A DNA stretch of 64,000 nucleotides from Sceloporus undulatus (Eukaryota; Chordata; Lepidosauria; Squamata; Phrynosomatidae), in the NCBI RefSeq assembly GCF_019175285.1, contig NC_056527.1, positions 118,838,133 to 118,902,132 on the forward strand. Reading direction: 5' to 3'. The notes under the pieces were generated by a model. It was not told the origin of the DNA. It did no database searches and saw only the letters and a list, made by a program, of their open reading frames with translations. This document shows, piece by piece, positions 21,401 to 29,664 of the stretch. Each line of letters starts with the position of its first letter. The stretch's first letter is position 1. The translations under genes and the position numbers were made by a program.

Positions 21401-22819
21401 TCTTAAAACAGCTGAAACCCATACATCTGTGAAGCTTTGGATGGAATCTCTGAGGCCTCAAAGGTGTTAGTCAAAAGCCATGTTCTTACTTGGCACCAGA
21501 CGGATGCCCACCTTGGGCCTCAAAGGAGAGGACCTTCCCCAGAAAGTAAAAAATGTGGGTGCTAAGTCTGTCTGTGGCTGTGAACAGTGACGCTCTCTGG
21601 AAATAAAACCAATGAATGGCAACTTGCTTGGACAGCCAGGCCAGGAGCCAGTCGCTAGAGGAAGATATTCCCATCATGCCTTGCTCCCCAGCATCCTGAG
21701 GTTGGGTGGACCTTTTGAGCAAGGGGACCATTCTGATGCCTCATTCTCCATCCCTGCCCCCCTGGCGCCCCAGATCCCCCTCTGGAATTAATCTTGCTTC
21801 TCTTTCCCTCTCATGTAGGAGGGAGATGAAGGAAGACCGCACTGCTGTCTTGTCCGTTGCAGGTGAGAGGGGGTCCGGGGGGCCCTCCATAGGCAGCTGG
21901 CTCTCTGCTCCGGTCCTCAAGTTGGGGGTCTGCAAGGCTGCTGTCCTTTGCTGACCAATTGCTGACCTATGAATGAGAGACCTCCTAAAGGCCCTGTTAT
22001 GCTCAAGTCTTGCAAATGCAGGTCATCCATGCTTCGCTGATGGTGTCAGTCCACTTGTCTCGGGGTCCTCCTGTTTTCCTATGGCCTTCCACTTCTGCAA
22101 ACATGATTTGCCTTTTTCCAATTAATCCAGACCCATTGGTGCACCTTTTTGTCAGTCCATGGGTCCTGCAGAATTCTCCTCTAGCACCCCATTGCAGAGG
22201 AGTCAGTTCTCTTCACTGTCCAGCTTTCACAATAGTTCAAGTAAATCAGAAATACGATGGCACTGATGATTCTGGCTTTTTATATTTAGTTTATATAGCT
22301 TTACACTTGAGGATCTTACGTGGTTTTCTTCACAACTGCCTTCCCAAGTCTCAGTTCCTTGATCTCATCACTGTTCTGACTGATATCTAAGCCAAGGCAT
22401 ATAAGGAGGAATGCTACCTCTTCTAAAACAACAGCCCCCTCCTCTCCTCATCATGCAGGGAGAGAAATGTATTTCAGTCTGGTATTATTTTAAAGACAGC
22501 ACTGTTCAGGGAAGCGCTCCCAGACATTACATGATTGTTGTCCAATGTTATTTTAATTTGTTGTCTGCTATATTATATTGTTTGAATTTTAAGATGGATT
22601 AATATGTACTGTATTGTGTTTAATTATTTTCGTAGAATGTATGCCATAGGCAGGCTTATGCTACCTATTTTAATTGATTGTATGTAGAGCGTTGTGTAAG
22701 TTAACAGCGCTTTAGAAATAAAGCTTAATAATAATGGTAATCATAACCTTCTCTTTTGTTGTTTTGCAGGGCAAATCAGTGCTTCAGGTCCGTCCAGCGA
22801 AAGGATCACTCACTTCTGA
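1..22819 (+). CDS. ZAN: Zonadhesin-like multi-D-domain membrane protein, 3' part (22 exons)
   Basis: Twenty-two exons join in one frame from base 1 to a stop at 22817-22819, giving 1,134 visible residues; the 5' part lies outside the window. Exons: 1-29, 1015-1109, 1562-1738, 2744-2949, 4267-4411, 5172-5416, 6151-6315, 7192-7319, 8703-8974, 10712-10920, 12414-12558, 13427-13677, 13902-14034, 14474-14657, 15645-15806, 16600-16730, 17444-17643, 18036-18174, 19186-19371, 20379-20487, 21819-21862, 22770-22819. All introns are GT-AG and the phases agree throughout. The architecture is repeated VWD-C8-TIL-VWC-like modules, then EGF, one transmembrane helix and a short tail. This is the C-terminal layout of mammalian zonadhesin, a sperm acrosomal protein that binds the zona pellucida. 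SLC12A9 as downstream neighbour supports ZAN orthology. FCGBP-like and mucin-like D-domain proteins are alternatives, but they lack the EGF-TM end. Expression in testis is inference. Confidence 0.8.
484..665 (-). mobile_element. tRNA-derived SINE with internal palindrome
   Basis: Reverse-oriented copy of the common SINE of this window (GCCTTCAAGT tail, GTGACTTGCCC body). The head-side part is replaced by a perfect 22-bp inverted repeat (arms 593-614 and 623-644). Confidence 0.7.
775..905 (-). mobile_element. tRNA-derived SINE fragment
   Basis: Reverse-oriented head and body (GGGACTTGCCCAAAGTCACC ... GGATTTGAAACT), without the tail. Confidence 0.6.
2708..2739 (+). repeat. (TC)n microsatellite
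   Basis: Dinucleotide run that forms the polypyrimidine tract of the next exon's acceptor. Confidence 0.9.
3290..3545. mobile_element. Palindromic interspersed element split by (TTC)n
   Basis: The arms (about 3296-3368 and 3470-3545: CATCCATAG, TTTTTTGTGGG, CATGTTCTAGAAGAG) are inverted copies. The same family occurs at 11310-11405 and 11949-12112. A (TTC)n run at 3369-3422 sits in the middle. Confidence 0.6.
3975..4255 (+). mobile_element. Tigger/MER2-like non-autonomous DNA transposon
   Basis: Begins TACAGGTTGAGTCTCTTTTA and carries CTTGGGACCAGAAGTGT, CACATAGCCTCAAGG and ATGAAACAAAGT blocks, which I recall from the mammalian MER2-type Tigger repeats. It ends about 15 bases before an exon, so the acceptor lies just downstream of it. 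Confidence 0.6.
4655..4730 (+). mobile_element. SINE 3' tail fragment
   Basis: CCATAAGTCGGAAATGACTTG followed by a CAA-rich tail. Confidence 0.6.
4861..5059 (+). mobile_element. Tc1/mariner-like MITE with TA duplication
   Basis: Starts CAGTGGACCC and ends GCGCACTG, with inner CATACG/CGTATG matches. It is flanked on both sides by TA (4859-4860 and 5060-5061). Confidence 0.65.
6338..6575 (+). mobile_element. 5S-rRNA-derived SINE
   Basis: The head matches 5S rRNA (CCATCTGATCTTGAAAGCTA, GGTTAGTACTTGGATGG), including its internal promoter region. The 3' end (GTGACTTGAAGGCACA) is the same tail as the tRNA-derived SINEs here. Confidence 0.8.
6595..6865. mobile_element. Two SINE fragments, head (+) and tail/body (-)
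   Basis: 6595-6720 is a forward head (ACATTGGACTAGGACTGTAG, TTCAAATCCCC). 6760-6865 is a reverse tail and body (GTTGTTGTGTTCTTTCAAGT). Confidence 0.55.
8222..8300 (-). mobile_element. CR1-like LINE 3' terminus
   Basis: AATCATAGAATCACAGGGTT and the CCATCCAGTCCAACCCC signature, reverse orientation. Confidence 0.6.
9130..9425 (+). mobile_element. CR1-like LINE 3' end
   Basis: About 290 bases ending in the typical CTCTTCCAACTCTATGATTC terminus, with the TTTAAACAGAGGCGGGATGG block. No ORF remains. Confidence 0.7.
10261..10475. mobile_element. Palindromic MITE (full length)
   Basis: The two halves are inverted copies: it starts CAAAACACACTGCAG and ends CTGCAGCTTGTTTTG, with CCAGGATTCC-type inner arms. 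It contains AAACTACAGTTCCCAGAATT, resembling a ZNF143 site. Family members: 16925-17010, 18340-18480, 24505-24610, 25690-25900, 29931-30110, 31335-31480, 50690-50830, 60185-60290. Confidence 0.7.
11035..11155 (+). mobile_element. CACCTTTGAG/GTAGACTTCAG interspersed repeat
   Basis: Carries GTAGCACCTTTGAGACTAAT and AGACTTCAGTCTACTTCCTC. Further copies at 21115-21350 (two, separated by (GAT)n), 29855-29925 and 46005-46250 (head to head). Confidence 0.55.
11800..12180 (+). mobile_element. tRNA-derived SINE interrupted by a palindromic element
   Basis: SINE head and body at 11800-11948 and SINE tail at 12113-12180 (GTAAGTCAGAAATGACTTGA, then CAA repeats). The insert at 11949-12112 has arms TTTTTTGTGGGTTTTTCGGG and its inverse. 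The palindromic element is therefore the younger of the two. Confidence 0.65.
12935..13305 (+). mobile_element. CR1-like LINE 3' end
   Basis: GAGGTGACAGGAGAGCTATC, TGCTGCTCCAGAGAGGAGAA and the ending GATTCTGTGATTCTATGG are CR1 3' sequence. Confidence 0.7.
14409..14445 (+). repeat. (CTTC)n microsatellite
   Basis: Tetranucleotide run near the acceptor of the exon at 14474. Confidence 0.85.
14671..14711 (+). repeat. (TG)n microsatellite
   Basis: About twenty TG units shortly after the splice donor at 14658; a potential Z-DNA former. Confidence 0.9.
14854..14990. mobile_element. hAT MITE with perfect 8-bp target duplication
   Basis: Flanked by TTCTAGAG at 14846-14853 and 14991-14998. The ends (CTTCTCAGATTTTGG and TTTGAAAATCACTC) are diverged inverted termini. 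Length 137 bases. Confidence 0.8.
15370..15433 (+). repeat. (AT)n then (TTTA)n microsatellite
   Basis: Compound AT-only run in an intron. Confidence 0.9.
16925..17350 (+). mobile_element. Mosaic of MITE half, SINE and LINE tail
   Basis: 16925-17010 is a MITE half. 17030-17165 and 17290-17350 look like one SINE, separated by a LINE-type tail (TTGTAAACCGCTTAGAGACT ... TATAAATGAA). Confidence 0.4.
19555..19655 (-). mobile_element. Tigger-like DNA transposon fragment
   Basis: TCCATGGATTTTGGTATTCA and CCAGTGGATACCAAGGGCC match the terminal part of the family also present at 51037-51245. Confidence 0.55.
19800..20030 (+). mobile_element. 5S-rRNA-derived SINE
   Basis: GGTTAGTACTTGGATGGGAG (5S C-box region) and GCCAAGCAGGGCCAG, with the shared tail CAACTTGAAAGCACAGAAAC. 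Confidence 0.8.
21115..21350 (+). mobile_element. Two copies of the CACCTTTGAG repeat around (GAT)n
   Basis: Tandem copies at about 21115-21235 and 21265-21350, separated by a GAT run (21234-21263). The arrangement fits one insertion partly duplicated through the microsatellite. Confidence 0.55.
22005..22400 (-). mobile_element. LINE reverse-transcriptase region fragment
   Basis: GTCATCCATGCTTCGCTGATGG, CAGCTTTCACAATAGTTCA and GATGATTCTGGCTTTTTAT resemble the antisense of LINE polymerase sequence. No long ORF. Family unassigned. Confidence 0.4.
22540..22740 (+). mobile_element. LINE 3' tail ending in AATAAT repeats
   Basis: AACAGCGCTTTAGAAATAAAG then TTAATAATAAT. The same tail type occurs at 34600-34780 (+) and 25120-25175 (-). 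Confidence 0.5.
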
Positions 22820-23225
22820 GTTTCTGGATCTCTTACTGAGAAGATCCCTTCTCTCACCCATTTGTCCGAGCTGAAAGCGTTCAATAAGGGACCCTTGCTT
22901 CAGATTGTCCTAATTATCAGGGCCCCTTGCTTCAGGTTCCCATGAAGGATCCTCACCTTGCTTTTCTGGACCCTGACCGGCTGGGAGGGAAAAAAAGAAA
23001 GGGAAGAGAACCGCTTGGAAAGGACACAGACACGAACCTGCACCTGCCACTTTGTCCACTTTTGCCTCCATTGGCACAAACAGATCTGCGGAGACTTGTG
23101 TTGCTTCCAGGGAGACTCTGATCTCATGCTAGGGACAGTCCTGCCATAACTTTTGTGTCTGGAACATGTGGAAGACTCATGGCTATAGAAAAACATGTCA
23201 ATAAAAGTGGGTCGTATCGCTCACC
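22820..23225 (+). other. ZAN: 3' UTR of the ZAN-like gene
   Basis: Sequence from the stop codon to just past an AATAAA. No interspersed repeat is evident in it, unlike the intron before it. Confidence 0.65.
23200..23205 (+). terminator. ZAN: Poly(A) signal AATAAA, ZAN-like gene
   Basis: AATAAA followed within 20 bases by GT-rich sequence, 380 bases after the stop codon. It is the first canonical signal downstream of the stop. Confidence 0.7.
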
Positions 23226-24105
23226 AACCTAGGCTCTCCTTGATTATTAGAATGTGACATGATGGCTGTCCTTAGTCCCAAAGAAGCCTGGCTGCATTTG
23301 CCTTTCTGACTCCTTTGCAGCCCCATAATAACCACAGAGAGCTCCTTGACCAAAAAGTCTGCTTCTAGGATCTAGACCCACACCAAAACCCTCCTTAAAT
23401 CTCCCTGGGAGAAATAGGGTCACAATCAGAGATGAGGGCAAAGGGAAAGGGGCAGGGACCATTCCCCACCAAAGACTCAATATGCCTAGAACTAGTGACA
23501 CCGTGCCCCTCATTCCCACATTTGGCCGATGGATAGCTGATTTTCACCTTTTATCCCAGGGTAGCAGGAGCCAAAGAGACCTAATCCATGCATTTTTGTA
23601 GAGGTTTGGGTCAAAAAACTGCTGCCTTGAGTTCCTATGTTGGGAGAAAGGCAGGGTATAGTAAAATAATAATAATAATAATAATAATAATAGTTATTAT
23701 TATTATTTGGGGCGTAGGGTCCCAAAACAGAGACCAAATGACTTCCCTTCCCCATCTGCAAAAGCAGCAGAGTCTCTTTTCTTTCTTCTTGTTTATGAAG
23801 AAATAAATATTCACAGGGAACCCTGGGAAGAAGCATGTCCATCTCATTTTGTTTGAAAATATATTCCCTCTACAGCAAAAAGCTGCTTTTGTCAAGTCTG
23901 TCTGTTTGGCCTGAGAGTGACAGACCCAAACCCTTGGTCATTGGGATCTCCATTTAAATGGTAAAACGTGGGAATACTGCCTATCTTTTTCTCTCCTCTT
24001 TTTCCAGACCAAAAAAGTGGGCCATTTCTAGGGGTCCAGGCACCCCCAAAGCAGTTGCCAAATGGATAACAGCCTTTATTTTTATTTCCTTGGCCTCCTG
24101 TGTCA
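23226..24105. other. Intergenic sequence, LINE-type tail and (AAT)n
   Basis: Mostly unique. 23620-23708 is a LINE-type tail (GCTGCCTTGAGTTCCTATG) running into an AAT microsatellite. No gene seen. Confidence 0.5.
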
Positions 24106-24426
24106 GCAGCCATTTTGTAGGCTGACATATCAGGCTAACATGGCAGCCATTTTGTAAACGGGCAACTCATGGCGGCCATTTTGTAATGCTACCCATGATT
24201 ATTCTTTTCTCAAAAATGGCCAAAACCTGAAAGAATATCAACTCCTCTGGAATATATGGTTTGTGGATAAGATGGGAAACCATAATGGAAGTGATTTTGG
24301 GAACTGTCTTCTTTTTCCTTCCACTGAGGAGAAAAAGAAGAGGGAAATTCCTCACGCCAGTCCATGGGTGACAACATGGACGGTCCAAAACTCCAACCAG
24401 TCAACAACCTCCGCCAAGATGGCGAC
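24106..24426. promoter_or_regulatory. Cluster of four YY1-like motifs
   Basis: GCAGCCATTTTGT (24106-24118), GGCAGCCATTTTGT (24142-24155) and GGCGGCCATTTTGT (24171-24184) are three close matches to the reverse complement of the YY1 consensus AAAATGGCGGC within 80 bases. A fourth site on the other strand is CCAAGATGGCGAC (24414-24426). There is no adjacent coding exon. Function as an insulator, or as a promoter of an unseen transcript, is inference. Confidence 0.45.
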
Positions 24427-25055
24427 AACGACAACAATTATGATATTCTCAGTTTTAGTCTTTCCAGTTGCTACTGACTGGAGATTTGGAACATCCATGG
24501 TCCGGATTTTGTCTCCAATGCATCTACACTGTAGAAATAATACAGTTTGACACCACATTGAGTGCTGTAACTCCATCCTGTGGAATCTTGGGATTTGTAG
24601 TTTTGAAAGGTCTTTAGTTTTCTCTTCCAAAGAGATTCTCCTTTCACCATGCACTTAAACTGTAGGATGCCAGTTGACTTTGGTCTTAATGAAGTCCTAA
24701 TTTATGTGCCATGTGCCATGTTCAATATTTTTCCGTCCTCAGTCACTGTGAAACAAGACTGTGTTAAACTTAATCCGTATTGTATTGTATTAATAATACC
24801 CTCACTGCTATTATTGCATTCCCACCATCAATTCTGCTTAGTACTTCGTGTATCTCATAAGATGGGCATTAAAACCTGCAGCATTGGGTGCATTCAGTTT
24901 GACACCAGTTTAAGTGCTATAGCTCCATCCCATTTGGCAGACTGGCCAAACATTGGATTTTTGTCTTTGGACTGCAATGCCCATCTTGCAACACTGCAGC
25001 CAAAGCCTTCTGGTTTTATGACACCAAATATTTTTACTTGTAAAACTTTAAATAT
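24427..25055. other. Intergenic sequence with MITE fragments
   Basis: 24505-24610 and 24880-24960 are diverged halves of the palindromic MITE family (CAGTTTGACACCA). The rest is unassigned, with no coding evidence. Confidence 0.45.
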
Positions 25056-25065
25056 NNNNNNNNNN
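25056..25065. other. Assembly gap (10 N)
   Basis: Ten undetermined bases directly before a long TTA/ATT microsatellite (25066-25120), which probably caused the break. The true gap size is unknown. Confidence 0.95.
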
Positions 25066-25117
<52 letters not shown>

Positions 25118-25175
25118 CATCATTATCATTATACTTTATTTATATAGCGCTGTAGATTTACACAGCGCTGTACAT
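25066..25175 (-). repeat. (TTA)n microsatellite and LINE tail
   Basis: A long TTA run followed by TTTATTTATATAGCGCTGTA, the reverse of the LINE tail seen at 34600-34780. Confidence 0.75.
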
Positions 25176-25511
25176 ACAAACAATAAAATCGATAAAAATG
25201 AAACCCGCCAATGGCATACATTCTACAAAATACATATAAAACAATAGATGATAATAATACAAGATAGAATTAGATAAACATAAGCAGCCAACAAATTTTA
25301 AAAAACATCAAATAGCAAATCAAATATCAGATAACAATCGGATAATATCAGATAAACAAACTGTTTATGTAACAGTTGCATTTTCATTCAACTTCTCCTC
25401 CCAAGAGCCAAAAGTCTTCACAACAGCCTTGTGAGGGAGGTCAAGTCCAAAAAAAAGAGGCCCTGAAGGCCCTCCATTTTCCTGGCTCTGTGGGCAAACT
25501 GAAATAGAGGC
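25176..25511. other. Intergenic AT-rich sequence
   Basis: A-rich sequence with repeated AGATAA/AAATCAAAT units, probably the body of the LINE copy whose tail is at 25120-25175. No gene seen. Confidence 0.35.
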
Positions 25512-25945
25512 ACTGTGGTGCCATGGCCTGAGTGCTGGACTAGGGTTCGAATCCCTACTCAGGCCTGGTGGAAATCCCTGGGTGAGTCTGGCAAGTCATA
25601 CTCTCTCAGTAGCCTCAGAGGAAGACAAACCTCCCTTGAAAAACATCTTGTCAAGAAAATACTGATTAGTTTCCCTTAGGGTCACCAGGGCATCCACACT
25701 GAAGAAATAACCCAGTTTGACACCACTTTAACTGCCACGGCTATGTAATTCCAGAGACTGTAGTTCATTGTGGCACTAGAGCAGATGAACACACAACAAA
25801 CTAGTTCCCAGACTTCCGTAGCAAGCTTGCCACATTCCATAGCGTTGTGCCATGGCAGTTAAAGTGGTATTAAATCCAATTATTTCCGCAGTGTGGATGC
25901 ACCCCTTAAGTCTGCAATGACTTGAAGGTGCGCAACAAGAACATG
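25512..25945 (+). mobile_element. tRNA-derived SINE interrupted by a palindromic MITE
   Basis: SINE head and body at 25512-25689 and SINE tail at 25901-25945 (GCAATGACTTGAAGGTGCGC). The MITE at 25690-25900 has terminal GCATCCACACTG and CAGTGTGGATGC. Confidence 0.7.
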
Positions 25946-26995
25946 GGACCGAACTAGCATCTCCCAAGCGCCAGGCCAAGATGCTCGCTGCTACACACTG
26001 CTGACACTTGTGTGCTCTCACACTCCCTCTGTCTCTTTATCGTACACTTATGGGGCTTCTAGGAAGTCTTTTGACCCACACCATGTTCAAGTGTGGACAG
26101 GAAACCACTGGTGGTGCTCCATGGGGTCACAACAGCAAGGGCATGTGGCAGTGACATGGATTGGATTGCTTGACAAACTACCACAACAACACACCCTCCA
26201 ACGCTTCACAGATGAAAACGGGGACACGTGTGGCCAGGCAACATCAGCGTGTATGAGCAAGGGGGCAAAAGTGGGACCTTGTTCCAGGATCCCCTATGGA
26301 TAACAAAATCTGTGGATGTGCAAGACACTTCTTCTCCGCTGCTGTTCTCTGTGGTGTGTGGCGGTGACCTCCATGTTATCGCGGCAGTGGGGTTATCTCA
26401 GTATCTTATCCACGAGGCAATTGGGCGCGTGTGACTGCCTTGTTATCATTTCTGATAGCCACCAAGGCAAGTGAGATAGAGGCTTGCATGCTGGTGTCTC
26501 TTAAATTGAAGTGACAGCACATCTGGGGTTCCTTTGCAATTGTGTGGAAAAGCACACCCCAAAACTGCTTTGGTGCAACTAGGAAAGACAATGCTAGACT
26601 TCCCTCCATCTCTCTGGGGGACATTTTCCTTCCTTTATGCCCACAGTCTCTCTCTCTCTCTCTCTCTCTGGTTGTGTATGTTTGCACACCCAGATTAGGG
26701 ACTGCAGTTTGCAAGCAGATTAGTAACTGCCCTTTGATAACCACTGCAAAGACAGCTCCCTCTCCAGCCTAAATAATCGGAGAGTTAAAGCCAGTCCTTA
26801 GATTTGGTAACTTGGGACAGGAGACAGATGAAGCAAAGGAGGAGAGGGGAAACCCTGGTTTTTCTCTGAGTTTCCTTACTACTACTACTACTAATAATAA
26901 TACATTTATGTATATTCCCCCTTTTTCCCACTTGCAGACTCAAGGCTGCTTGCCAACATTAAAATGGATGCAGCTGAACTATACAAGAGGGACAG
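25946..26995. other. Intergenic sequence, no gene seen
   Basis: 26180-26290 (GGACACGTGTGGCCAGGCAACATC) is related to repeat sequence at 60715-60770. 26644-26668 is a (TC)n run. 26880-26950 has a reverse LINE tail. The remainder is unassigned. Confidence 0.4.
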
Positions 26996-27150
26996 TCGTG
27001 TGGCGCATGGTTTGAGGACCATGACTCTGAGGACCAGGGTTCGATTCCTAGCTTAGCCATGAAACCTACGGTCAGTCCCACTCTCTCAGCCTCAGGGGAA
27101 GGCAAGGGGAAACCTCCTGGGAACAAGTCTTGCCAAGAAAACACTGCGGC
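26996..27150 (+). mobile_element. tRNA-derived SINE, 3' truncated
   Basis: GTTCGATTCCTAGCTTAGCC B-box region and TCTTGCCAAGAAAACAC body. Confidence 0.6.
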
Positions 27151-27479
27151 CTGAGGCTGAGGAACAACTGAAGGTGCCAACAGACACCAGACTACAAAGT
27201 ATAGTTGAAGTCTGAGCAGAATTCCAAGCGTGAGAAGCATGGCCATCTTGCCTGAGGAAGCCTCCCCAATCCCCATGCGCTTGAATGCGTCTCTTGTGAG
27301 GCTGTGAGTCAGAGAGGCCCCGAGAGCCTTTGCGCATAGAAGGCCATCATGTGCTGCTCTGCTTTTATGGGGCAATAAACCCAGGCGGGAGAGAGCCACT
27401 TCCTCCATGACTAGGCCCATGCTCAGTAGTCTCCCAAATTACAAAACCGAGTTGAAGAAGAGTCAGAGGGAGGGAGGGA

Positions 27480-28420
27480 GGGAGGGAGGGCAGAGTCTTG
27501 CCAGGCCAAGTCCACAGCAGCCTGGCCTGGGCCTCCCTGGCTCCTTGGCCATCTGCCTCAGCGAGGGAGCATTCCTGCATGGCAGCATGGGTGGGCGCGG
27601 CCCTTCAGAGGCCTTTAGGCCAGAGGCCGGGCATCGTGGGCTGGGAATTCCTGCATGGCAGAAGGGGTGCTGCTGAGGAGGGCTCCCTGGGCGGGCCATG
27701 GCTCCAGAGCCCCCCTGGGACGTCTGGCTTTGCCAAGGCCCCAGCAGCCCTTTGGGGCAGAGAGGCCCAATGCAGACCTTGAGGCCAGCCAAGGCCCAGG
27801 TCTCTGGAGGCCCTCAGGGTTGGGCCACTGGCCCTTTGGTTGCCTTGGGCAAGAAGCCCACTCTCTCAGCCCCGGAGGAGGGCCAGGGAACTGGGCCAGG
27901 AAACCCCGGAGAGGGTCGCCCTGAACCAGGCAGGCAGGAGAAGGACTACAACTCCCAGGACTTCCCGGGATAGAGCGGCGTCCAGAGGCAGGAGGAGGAT
28001 GCTGCCTGCAGTGCGGCTGCTGCCCAGGACCCTTTCGGAGAGCCTGCTTCCCCTTCCTTTTTGCAGAGGAGGCCAGTCGGACCTGGAAGGTGGCAACAGC
28101 CCTTCCTTCCTTCCTTCCTTCCTTCCTCCCCTTCTTCCTTCAATCCCTCCCTCCTTCACTCCCTCCCTCCTTCCCTTCCCTGGGGCTGCATCAGGAGGCT
28201 CTGAGCTCACAGCCGGCCTCCTCCTCCTCCTCCGGCTGCTGCTGCTGAGCCCCATCCCCCGCCGACGACGCCGGCAGCAGCAGCAGCAGCAGGAGGAGGA
28301 GGAGGAGGAGGAGGAGGCCGGGGCCGGTGGTGGGGCCTCTTCCTCGGCGGGGCCCCAGAGAGGAAGGAGGCAGGCAGGCAGGCAGGGCGCTCAGGTCGGG
28401 AGCAAGGGCCCAAAGGGAAG
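27480..28420 (+). promoter_or_regulatory. SLC12A9: CpG island, probable SLC12A9 promoter and first exon
   Basis: GC- and CpG-rich stretch in otherwise AT-leaning intergenic DNA. At 27945-27958 it carries ACTACAACTCCCAG, the 5' half of the ZNF143/SBS promoter motif. A CAG run passing into a GAG run lies at 28274-28318. A plausible donor GCGCTCAG|GTCGGG near 28394 could splice to the acceptor at 31866, which opens the SLC12A9 5' UTR. The assignment to SLC12A9 rests on position and orientation. Confidence 0.5.
28274..28318 (+). repeat. (CAG)n-(GAG)n trinucleotide tract in the CpG island
   Basis: Six or so CAG units pass into eight or so GAG/GGA units, probably within or near the untranslated first exon of SLC12A9. 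Confidence 0.8.
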
Positions 28421-29275
28421 GAGGGGGGAGGGAGGATGGACCTTGGGGGGGGGGCTCGGCATCCTCCCCCCTTTAAACTGGGGGTCACAGAGAGAGAGAC
28501 CCAGAGGAGGCTCCTCCTGGGGGCTCCCTCCCTCTCACTGAGACCCCCCCTTTTGGAGACCATCCTTTTATTAGGATGCTCTCAAAAACCCCTCCCTTTC
28601 CCTGTTTTAAGGGGGGGCTGAGAGTGTGACCCCCTCCCTCCCCTCAGAAACTGGGGGGGGGGCTGCCCTAGTCCTCTCGGGCGGAGATGAGTGGTTTCCC
28701 AGCAGCCTTTGCGAAACTTCAGCCCCCCCCCCCATATCTTTTTATTTTTTTTTAAAAGGGAGGGGACAAAGGGACAGTTTTTTGTCCAAAAAGCTTCCTT
28801 TCTGGGGGGGGGGGTCCCAGAAAGAGCCTTTTCAAAAGTCCAAGGGCAATTCTTTGTCTGAAATATTCCATGTATGGAATGGCAAAAGCCCAGGCCTCTG
28901 GAATAGCTTTCCATGTAAACAAACAAACAAACAAACAAAAGAGGGGGGCTCAAAGGGGGGGTTCACTCAAAGTATTGGAGCCATGGGCAGCTTTGACTTC
29001 TGTGGATTTGGTTCTTTGCCCTTTGGACCCGTATCTTCCTTCTCTCTGGGAACCTCCAGAGTCCTCTGGCGCAGCTCTGCCAGAAGTTGGCCATAGAGTT
29101 CTGCTGGAGGACCTAGAAGCTCCTAGAGAAAAGGACCCTCTGGCCATTCGCAGCTCCTCCAACTTCTGGCAGATGCCGGCCATAGAGTTGCACCAGAGAT
29201 GCCTAGAGAGGCAGTCAAAAGAGGGTGGCACTGCAGAGGCATTTGGAGGAGCAGGGATCCAGAGGATGGCACTTT
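28421..29275. other. G-run-rich CpG-island shore, no gene seen
   Basis: Contains repeated runs of 7-12 G or C on both strands (28446, 28648, 28724, 28807) and a CAAA repeat (28917-28937). 29060-29210 holds two related copies of a GCCAGAAGTTGGCCATAGAG-type segment in opposite arrangement. Confidence 0.4.
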
Positions 29276-29277
29276 AG

Positions 29278-29425
29278 TTTTGTTGCTGTTGCTCTTGTTG
29301 TGTGCCTTCAGGTTGTTTCCACCTTGTGGGACTTGTCACAGGGCTTTCTGGGGCTGAGAGGGTGTGACTGGCCCAGAGCCTGGTCTCCAGAGTCCTAGTC
29401 CGTGCTGGCATTGCAGACCCTGGAG
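29278..29425 (-). mobile_element. tRNA-derived SINE
   Basis: TTGTTGTGTGCCTTCAGGTTG tail to CCAGAGTCCTAGTCC head, reverse. Confidence 0.6.
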
Positions 29426-29664
29426 GTGCTAGATGCTCCATGGGGCTTGCGAATGGCAGATGTCTAGGTCGGGACCCCCAGGGGTCATCTGGCCAAAGCC
29501 CTTGGTCCCAGGCAGGAAAGAGCCACAGAGAAAGCAGCAACCACTGACCAGGAGCCTTTTCTTTTCCTCCACAAAGCCATCGTTTTGGATAATCTGGCAG
29601 CAGGAGGGCAGGAAAGACAGGGCTCTTCAGATTTCCCTGAACCTGTCTGGCCAAGGAAACCAAC

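Larger units (their letters stand above)
19186..22819 (+). other. ZAN: ZAN-like EGF domain, transmembrane helix and cytoplasmic tail
   Basis: Exon 19186-19371 encodes an EGF-like domain with six cysteines (CLSNPCQNEGTCQD to GLFCEE), followed by a Pro/Thr/Ser-rich stalk. Exon 20379-20487 encodes a hydrophobic helix of about 23 residues beginning LTAILLGVFIPLGIL and ending in basic CRQRNR, a stop-transfer signal. Exons 21819-21862 and 22770-22819 encode a tail of about 31 residues after the helix, ending SSERITHF. The order predicts a type I membrane protein with its D domains outside the cell or in the acrosome lumen. Confidence 0.8.

Noticed and set aside
24649-25155. 168-codon frame with a polyleucine end
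   Set aside because: Crosses the N gap and a TTA microsatellite; no support as a gene.
27840-28541. 233-codon open frame in the CpG island
   Set aside because: Composition is driven by GC content and CTTC, CAG and GAG repeats; no conserved protein features. Better read as promoter and untranslated exon.
28446-28820. Runs of 7-12 G or C considered as designed G-quadruplex regulators
   Set aside because: Homopolymer runs on both strands near a CpG island are common and may be length errors; no further evidence.
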